Assembly (NCBI GenBank): GCA_902621675.1
Contig: CACNMX010000012.1
Span: 1-35,241 of the forward strand
Direction: 5' to 3'
Length of the DNA: 35,241 bases
Origin: an uncultured Prochlorococcus sp.
Lineage (GTDB): Bacteria > Cyanobacteriota > Cyanobacteriia > PCC-6307 > Cyanobiaceae
The notes beneath the pieces were generated by a model that saw only the letters and a program-made list of their open reading frames with translations, had not been told where the DNA came from and made no database searches. Below, piece after piece: positions 30,864 through 35,241 of the stretch; position 1 is the first letter of the stretch, and each line of letters opens with the position of its first letter. The position numbers were made by a program, and so were the translations under genes.

Positions 30864-31073
30864 TTAAGCTTTTTCTAATTCACTTTCAGCGAAATTATTT
30901 GTATTTGCTCCACCATCAGTTCCGCTTATGCCCGCATAATTTACTTTATCGAATCTTACTACACAGTTATATTTAATACCTGAGGTATCAACTGAGGCAA
31001 CTTTACCTATTTCATTATACCAATATGATTCTGGTCTTTTAACTCTTACGAGATCTCCTCTTGAAATTGCCAT
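30864..31073 (-). CDS. psaE: Photosystem I reaction centre subunit IV
   Basis: 69 residues, the normal PsaE size. The SH3-like fold is visible in [21 protein letters not shown] and the closing [10 protein letters not shown]...NNFAESELE. PsaE lies on the stromal face of PSI and helps dock ferredoxin and cyclic flow. ATG at 31071-31073. mutM follows after 4 bp. Confidence 0.97.
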   Translation of the reverse strand: MAISRGDLVRVKRPESYWYNEIGKVASVDTSGIKYNCVVRFDKVNYAGISGTDGGANTNNFAESELEKA

Positions 31074-31153
31074 TACTATTAATTTAACTTTTTGTAGAAT
31101 AACTCATCATTAATATTCTTAGACAAATTATTCACACATATTAATTAAAAGTT

Positions 31154-31915
31154 TTAACAAAAATCATTTATTAAATTATTTTCGAATTCTTCTTTAGCAG
31201 GCTCACTTCCCATCCATTTCCTACCAGGTATTCTTACATCTAGTTCGTTTGTATCACAATTTATTGAAAGAATCAGTTTTTTATTTTCTTGATTTAGTAC
31301 GTCTATAACTTTTCTACCTTTAATTTCTTTATAAGATTTACTTTGGATGATTATAGGACCATAATTTTTTTTACCTAACTCAATTAAGTCATTATTTTTT
31401 TTGTTTTCAGTTGTTTTATAATTTCCTGAATTAATTGTGTTCTTTTTTCTAATTATGAGCTTTTGGCCGACTTTTATTGAATCAGGATTATTGAGATTAT
31501 TAATCTCTATCAGATCGATTACTTTTAAATTATATTTGTTTGATATCTCAGTAAGATTTTCACCAGTTTGAACAATGTGATAATTATTTATTAAATCTGA
31601 TTGTTTTGTGAGATTTTGAGTAGATTCAGAGATGATAAGATTTTGGCCAACAAAGATATAATTTTCATCTTTTAAGTTATTCAATTTAATAATTAAATCT
31701 TTATTTATTGAATAGAAGTTTGAAATACTTGAAATAGTGTCACCACTTTTTACAATATGAATTTTTTTTATTTCAGTTTTTTCTTCAGTAATTAATTCTT
31801 CTCTAGCAATATTCTCAATTTTATTTTTTGCCGAATCTATCTTTTCTTCGGATTTTATAAATGAGTGATTGAAAAAATTAATAAATATGGCAATTACTAA
31901 AAATGCAAATTTCAT
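31154..31915 (-). CDS. Secreted protein with two LysM domains
   Basis: 253 residues from ATG 31913-31915; a GTG three codons upstream is also possible. A basic-hydrophobic N-terminus (MKFAFLVIAIFINFFNHSF) acts as signal peptide or anchor. Two LysM domains follow: ~52-96 (HIVKSGDTISSISNFYSINK) and ~112-156 (HIVQTGENLTEISNKYNLKV), which bind peptidoglycan glycan strands. The C-terminal ~60 residues carry ELDVRIPGRKWMGSEPAKEEFE, a block I cannot assign. No catalytic peptidase domain is present. Probably a wall-bound structural or scaffold protein. Confidence 0.85.
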   Translation of the reverse strand: MKFAFLVIAIFINFFNHSFIKSEEKIDSAKNKIENIAREELITEEKTEIKKIHIVKSGDTISSISNFYSINKDLIIKLNNLKDENYIFVGQNLIISESTQNLTKQSDLINNYHIVQTGENLTEISNKYNLKVIDLIEINNLNNPDSIKVGQKLIIRKKNTINSGNYKTTENKKNNDLIELGKKNYGPIIIQSKSYKEIKGRKVIDVLNQENKKLILSINCDTNELDVRIPGRKWMGSEPAKEEFENNLINDFC

Positions 31916-31987
31916 AAAACTCACTATTTATTTAAAGATAATCTTTAAATTTAAAATCGCTAGGTTTTTGAAAACAATTTAAGTAAT

Positions 31988-33379
31988 TTAAACCTGAAAA
32001 ATAAACTTTAAAAATTTCTTTACTCTTTCATAGGGGGGATACCGCAGATTTGAATCAAAGAAAAAACCTTTAAAAGTAATAGATTTTTGATTTGAAAAAT
32101 TTCGAAAACCTTCTTCTCCATGAAATTTACCAATACCACTTTGCCCAACGCCTCCAAAGGGTAAATTTGGAATAAGGACTGGCAACATCACATCATTTAT
32201 ACAAATTGTTCCAGAGCTGGTTACTTTTGAAATATGATTATGGATTTTTTTATTGCCTCCAAATAAGTAGATTGCTAAGGGTTTTGATGTTTGATTAATC
32301 TGTTTTAAAGCTGATTCTTTATCATTAATTCCAACTACAGGAAGTAGTGAACTGAATAATTCTTTCTGCAAAATATCTGTTTCATTTAATTTAGTTCTCA
32401 AAATTGTAGGAGATATTTTCAACTTTTTTTTACTAAAAGTCCCCCCAAATAAAATTCTTTTTTCTTTTTCATATTGTTTGAGAATTTCTACAGTTGATGT
32501 AAATTGTTTTTTCTCCAATTTTGATAGGTTTTCGGAAATAATTGGATTATCTCCGTAAAAACTTACTATGTATTTTTTTAATTTTTCTATAAAAATATTT
32601 TCAATTTCTTTATCTACAAAGATATGATTCGGAGCCATGCAGGATTGACCAGAATTAAAAAATTTACCCCAAACAATTCTTTTTGCAGCTACTTCTAAAT
32701 TTGCATTCTTGAAAACAATTACAGGATTTGTTCCGCTTAACTCAAGAGTTAATGGAGTTAAGTTTTTTGAAGCTAATTTCATAATAGATTTTCCAGTTTC
32801 AGTACTTCCTGTAAAAAAAATGTGGTCAAAATTTTGTTCAATTAATTTTATGGATTGTTTATTATTACCCTCTACTGTCATTAGGACATCTTTACGGAAA
32901 TATTTGGAAGTAAGCTTTTTAATAAGTTTTGAGGTCGCAGGACATTTCTCTGATGGTTTTATAACTGCAGTATTTCCTGCTGAGAAAATATTTACCAATG
33001 GCTTTAAAATATAAAGTAATGGATAATTATAAGGACCAAGAATTAAGACACAACCAAGAGGTTCATAAATAACTTTGGAGGATGATGGAAAAAGATAAAA
33101 AGGTGTATCAATCTTTTTTGGTCGCATCCAAGAATTGAGTTTCTTTTTTATAAGTGAAATTTCTTCTTTCACCAAAAGTATTTCTGAAAGCCCTTCAATT
33201 TCAGATTTACCGAGATCAATAAAAAGTGATTTAATTATCTCTTTTTTATTTTCATCCAAAAGTTTAGAAACTATATTGATATGATGGATCCGCCATTTTA
33301 TATCTTCAGTTTTACCAGTGAGAACTGTATTTTTTAATTTATAGATGTCTTCTAAATGAAATTTATCAGAAATTTTCAT
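31988..33379 (-). CDS. Aldehyde dehydrogenase, class-3/fatty-aldehyde type
   Basis: 463 residues, shorter than the usual ~490, like ALDH3-type enzymes. Catalytic Cys247 in NSGQSCMAPN and Glu213 in TLELSGTNP are present, with the NAD site GPYNYPLLYILKPL, KPSEKCP and FTGSTETG. The end has PPYERVKKFLKFIF, a hydrophobic-basic tail that may touch membrane. Cyanobacterial relatives oxidise fatty or apocarotenal aldehydes; the substrate here is not shown. It is divergent from the GNAT gene (156-bp gap). ATG at 33377-33379. Confidence 0.88.
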   Translation of the reverse strand: MKISDKFHLEDIYKLKNTVLTGKTEDIKWRIHHINIVSKLLDENKKEIIKSLFIDLGKSEIEGLSEILLVKEEISLIKKKLNSWMRPKKIDTPFYLFPSSSKVIYEPLGCVLILGPYNYPLLYILKPLVNIFSAGNTAVIKPSEKCPATSKLIKKLTSKYFRKDVLMTVEGNNKQSIKLIEQNFDHIFFTGSTETGKSIMKLASKNLTPLTLELSGTNPVIVFKNANLEVAAKRIVWGKFFNSGQSCMAPNHIFVDKEIENIFIEKLKKYIVSFYGDNPIISENLSKLEKKQFTSTVEILKQYEKEKRILFGGTFSKKKLKISPTILRTKLNETDILQKELFSSLLPVVGINDKESALKQINQTSKPLAIYLFGGNKKIHNHISKVTSSGTICINDVMLPVLIPNLPFGGVGQSGIGKFHGEEGFRNFSNQKSITFKGFFFDSNLRYPPYERVKKFLKFIFQV

Positions 33380-33535
33380 TTTTTACCTTTGAATATTATT
33401 AAATATATCAGAGGATAAATTACAAAAAACTTAGGTTTTTAGCCACTTAAATCAGAGTGAATGATTTATGAGAAATAATCAAATTTATTAATATTGCTAT
33501 TAAAAATTCAAATTTTTCTTGGTTAATATATTTCT

Positions 33536-34426
33536 ATGAGGGAAAATTTTTCAATTAGATTGATATCTATAAATGAAATACCAGAAGTCACAAATTGGGC
33601 AAGGTTAGAAGGATTTTCTCCTGGAATGGATGATTTATCAATTTATAGAAATACAGATAAACAAGGGGTATGGGTAGCTTGTCTAGACAATAATCCTATA
33701 GGCTCTATTGCGTGTATAAAATATAATTCCTCTTATAGTTTTATAGGTTTATTTATCGTTAAAAAAGAATTCCGAAATAATGGATATGGAGTGAGATTAT
33801 GGAAACATGCCCTCGAATATTTGAAAAATGTTGATTGTATTGGTCTTGAGGCTGCCCCAGATAGATTAAATGATTATGCAAAGTGGGGGTTTAGAAAATC
33901 TTCTATTACAAATCGATGGAAATTAAATGGTTCTCAAGATTTGCCATTGAGAAATTTCTATAAAGATCAATTTCATTCTTTTAAAGTTGTCCCGGGTAAT
34001 AAAATTTCTTCTGAAGCAGTCTTAATTTATGATGATCAAAGAGAACCTAGTCCCAGACCACATTTTCTAAATGACTGGTTGAAAAATTCTCATGGTAATG
34101 TCAGTGCAATTGTCGATAATAATGGGATGTGCCATGGATTTGGTAGGATAAGACCTTGTGTATTGGAGGATAATGAGCAAGGCTGGAGAATTGGCCCACT
34201 TTTAGCGGATACTCCACCACTTGCTGAATTATTAATAAGGGAGTTAGTTGGTGATTTAGATGCTCAAATCTTATTGGATTGCTCTAATCTGAACCCTTAT
34301 GCAAATTATCTTTTATCAAGTTTGGGATTTGAGGAAATATCAAAAACTTACAGAATGTATAAAGGTATTCAACCTCCCTGCCCTATGAATCAAGTATATG
34401 GACTTGCCTGCTTGGAACTGGGATGA
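33536..34426 (+). CDS. Two-domain GNAT-like acetyltransferase
   Basis: 296 residues. The N-terminal GNAT domain (~1-130) has the acetyl-CoA loop RNNGYG (in FRNNGYGVRLW) and ends with YAKWGFRK. The second half (~150-285) resembles the acetyltransferase-18 style C-terminal domain: GFGRIRPCVLEDNEQGWRIGP and LLSSLGFEEISKTYRMYKG. The two-domain layout matches the YitH/HolE-like group. Substrate unknown. ATG at 33536, no close partner gene. Confidence 0.8.
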   Translation: MRENFSIRLISINEIPEVTNWARLEGFSPGMDDLSIYRNTDKQGVWVACLDNNPIGSIACIKYNSSYSFIGLFIVKKEFRNNGYGVRLWKHALEYLKNVDCIGLEAAPDRLNDYAKWGFRKSSITNRWKLNGSQDLPLRNFYKDQFHSFKVVPGNKISSEAVLIYDDQREPSPRPHFLNDWLKNSHGNVSAIVDNNGMCHGFGRIRPCVLEDNEQGWRIGPLLADTPPLAELLIRELVGDLDAQILLDCSNLNPYANYLLSSLGFEEISKTYRMYKGIQPPCPMNQVYGLACLELG

Positions 34427-34492
34427 TTTCCTTTAAAACGTTCATTTCCCTTTTTGTTTCTTTAATACTGAAAGAAGTTTGTTTGATTAAGA

Positions 34493-34741
34493 TTAACTTC
34501 CAGAAGGTTTCAAAATTTTTTCTACAATATCGGCGTTGATTATAGTGATCTCTCCATTGTCAATATTGGCAACTTGAAACAAGGTCCATGAATTTGGATT
34601 TCTAGCTCCTCCAATACAGTCGATAACTTGACCGACCCAATAATTTTCATTCTTTTCCTTAGTATCTTCGCAATTTTCTTTTTTAATTGCGACATAATCA
34701 CCAGGCCTAACGAAAAGAAACTCAGGAGTTGCTGAGCTCAC
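34493..34741 (-). CDS. DUF3104-like conserved picocyanobacterial protein
   Basis: 82 residues. FLFVRPGDYVAIK, then WVGQVIDCIGGARNP and TLFQVANIDNGEITIINADIV have the look of a small SH3-like beta barrel restricted to marine picocyanobacteria (DUF3104 as I recall). The start is GTG (34739-34741); no ATG is available in frame near it. Its leader holds an imperfect inverted repeat (34746-34782). Function unknown. Confidence 0.7.
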   Translation of the reverse strand: MSSATPEFLFVRPGDYVAIKKENCEDTKEKNENYWVGQVIDCIGGARNPNSWTLFQVANIDNGEITIINADIVEKILKPSGS

Positions 34742-34745
34742 AATG

Positions 34746-34782
34746 AATAACTAATAGTATATACGTACTATAGTAAGTTATT
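34746..34782. repeat. Imperfect inverted repeat before the DUF3104-like gene
   Basis: AATAACT (34746-34752) pairs with AGTTATT (34776-34782) and ATAGTA (34754-34759) with TACTAT (34766-34771). GTATATAC at its centre is itself an 8-bp palindrome. Could be an operator or a leader hairpin. Confidence 0.4.
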
Positions 34783-34838
34783 AGTTTTGTTGCTGAACTT
34801 TGAATTATTTAGCAAACTAGGGGTAATTCAAAAATAAA

Positions 34839-34931
34839 ATGGAATCAACTGAAATTGCTATATTTTCAACATTATTGGGGTTAATTTTAGCTTTAACTGA
34901 CGCTTATATAGAACGAAATATTCCTGGATAA
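34839..34931 (+). CDS. Candidate 30-residue single-helix membrane peptide
   Basis: ATG 34839 to TAA 34929-34931. The peptide begins MESTEIAIFSTLLGLILALTD and ends YIERNIPG: a short acidic start, one ~17-residue hydrophobic helix and a charged end. Size and shape are like small photosystem or cytochrome subunits, but I do not match it to PetN, PsaM, PsbI or others. Convergent with the HLIP-like gene, 21 bp apart. Confidence 0.4.
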   Translation: MESTEIAIFSTLLGLILALTDAYIERNIPG

Positions 34932-34952
34932 TAAATACTTCTAATTCATTTC

Positions 34953-35108
34953 TTAAATTAAATAAGATTTAAGCTGGTCTAATATGTCGGCACGGTTGGA
35001 AACTAGTTTTGTAAAAACTAAATATATCAACCCTCCCATTGCGAGCCTTCCGTTAATTTTCTCTATCTGCTTAAGTTTTCTCAACAAATTAATCTTGTGG
35101 TTAAACAA
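34953..35108 (-). CDS. Short HLIP-like (CAB-motif) protein
   Basis: 51 codons on the minus strand closed by TAA 34953-34955. The key stretch EKINGRLAMGG (from residue 16) fits the chlorophyll-binding ExxNGRxAMxG motif of high-light-inducible proteins, set in a single hydrophobic helix (LAMGGLIYLVFTKLV). A Lys-rich start and DILDQLKSYLI end complete it. The start is probably TTG 35106-35108, since TAA lies two codons upstream; later TTGs are possible. HLIPs bind chlorophyll and carotenoid and help photosystem assembly and protection; Prochlorococcus carry many. It lacks the usual aromatic residues after the motif, so it may be diverged or decaying. Confidence 0.6.
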   Translation of the reverse strand: MFNHKINLLRKLKQIEKINGRLAMGGLIYLVFTKLVSNRADILDQLKSYLI

Positions 35109-35196
35109 AATTTAAAGGGTATTGAAAATAAAAAAGTATTGATTACTTCAAAATAAAAAAAATTTATAGAAATATTGTTTCAAACACAAATTAAAT

Positions 35197-35241
35197 TTAA
35201 AGCCAAGCTTCTTTCATCTCAAGATAAAGTCTCTCGCTCTC
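35197..35241 (-). CDS. C-terminal end of a gene running off the right edge
   Basis: The last 14 codons and TAA (35197-35199) of a minus-strand frame, open to the window edge: ESERLYLEMKEAWL. Too short to identify. Confidence 0.35.
   Translation of the reverse strand, partial: ESERLYLEMKEAWL

Overview
The window is about 31% G+C, densely packed, and reads as the chromosome of a high-light-adapted Prochlorococcus. Four things point there: a lone, degenerate phycoerythrin beta gene (cpeB) with a CpeS lyase beside it and no alpha subunit or phycobilisome genes; the thylakoid genes psbB-psbT, psbM, petB-petD and psaE; a single compact rRNA operon of the type 16S - tRNA-Ile - tRNA-Ala - 23S - 5S; and very short intergenic spaces. 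No transposase, integrase, phage module or CRISPR array was seen. The assignment to Prochlorococcus is inferred from gene content and protein similarity recalled from memory, not from a search.

Layout. 1-5.4 kb: the C-terminal part of an NADH-dehydrogenase-like/SelD fusion meets, tail to tail, an operon for a short coiled-coil protein, UvrD helicase and a CCA/poly(A) nucleotidyltransferase. 5.5-8.3 kb: cpeB, convergent with cpeS and a 59-codon gene that overlaps the cpeS start; a VTT/DedA-type membrane protein; a secreted adhesin-E-like protein; tRNA-Phe. 8.3-12.7 kb, all minus strand: FGGY sugar kinase, metK, a three-S1-domain ribosomal protein S1, nrdR. 12.7-16.9 kb: psbT and psbB leftward; an adrenodoxin-spaced [2Fe-2S] ferredoxin, psbM, prmC, tsaC/sua5 and a 55-codon membrane peptide rightward. 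16.9-21.6 kb, minus strand: tRNA-Thr and minE, minD, minC, an HD phosphohydrolase and a C-terminal processing protease. 21.6-24.3 kb: petB-petD converging on an alkaline/neutral invertase. 24.3-30 kb: a 600-nt leader and the rRNA operon. 30-35.2 kb: mutM and psaE (4 bp apart), a LysM lipoprotein-like/secreted protein, a fatty-aldehyde-type dehydrogenase, a two-domain GNAT protein, a DUF3104-like protein, then a small-gene zone with a 30-codon membrane peptide, a short HLIP-like gene and the tail of a gene running off the right edge.

How they work together. Much of the window serves the photosynthetic membrane: PSII core antenna and small subunits, the cytochrome b6f core, a PSI stromal subunit, the protease family that matures D1, and a HLIP-like peptide. 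The rest is housekeeping: translation (rRNA, S1, PrmC, TsaC, tRNAs, CCA enzyme), division-site placement (MinCDE), DNA repair (UvrD, MutM), nucleotide control (NrdR, HD hydrolase) and SAM synthesis.

I did not find an entirely new system. The items most worth a second look are the eroded phycoerythrin/lyase pair with its overlapping small gene, the unlisted HLIP-like gene at 34953-35108, the ferredoxin between psbB and psbM, several tiny conserved-looking genes, and palindromes in the rpsA leader and the ctp-petB divergent promoter.
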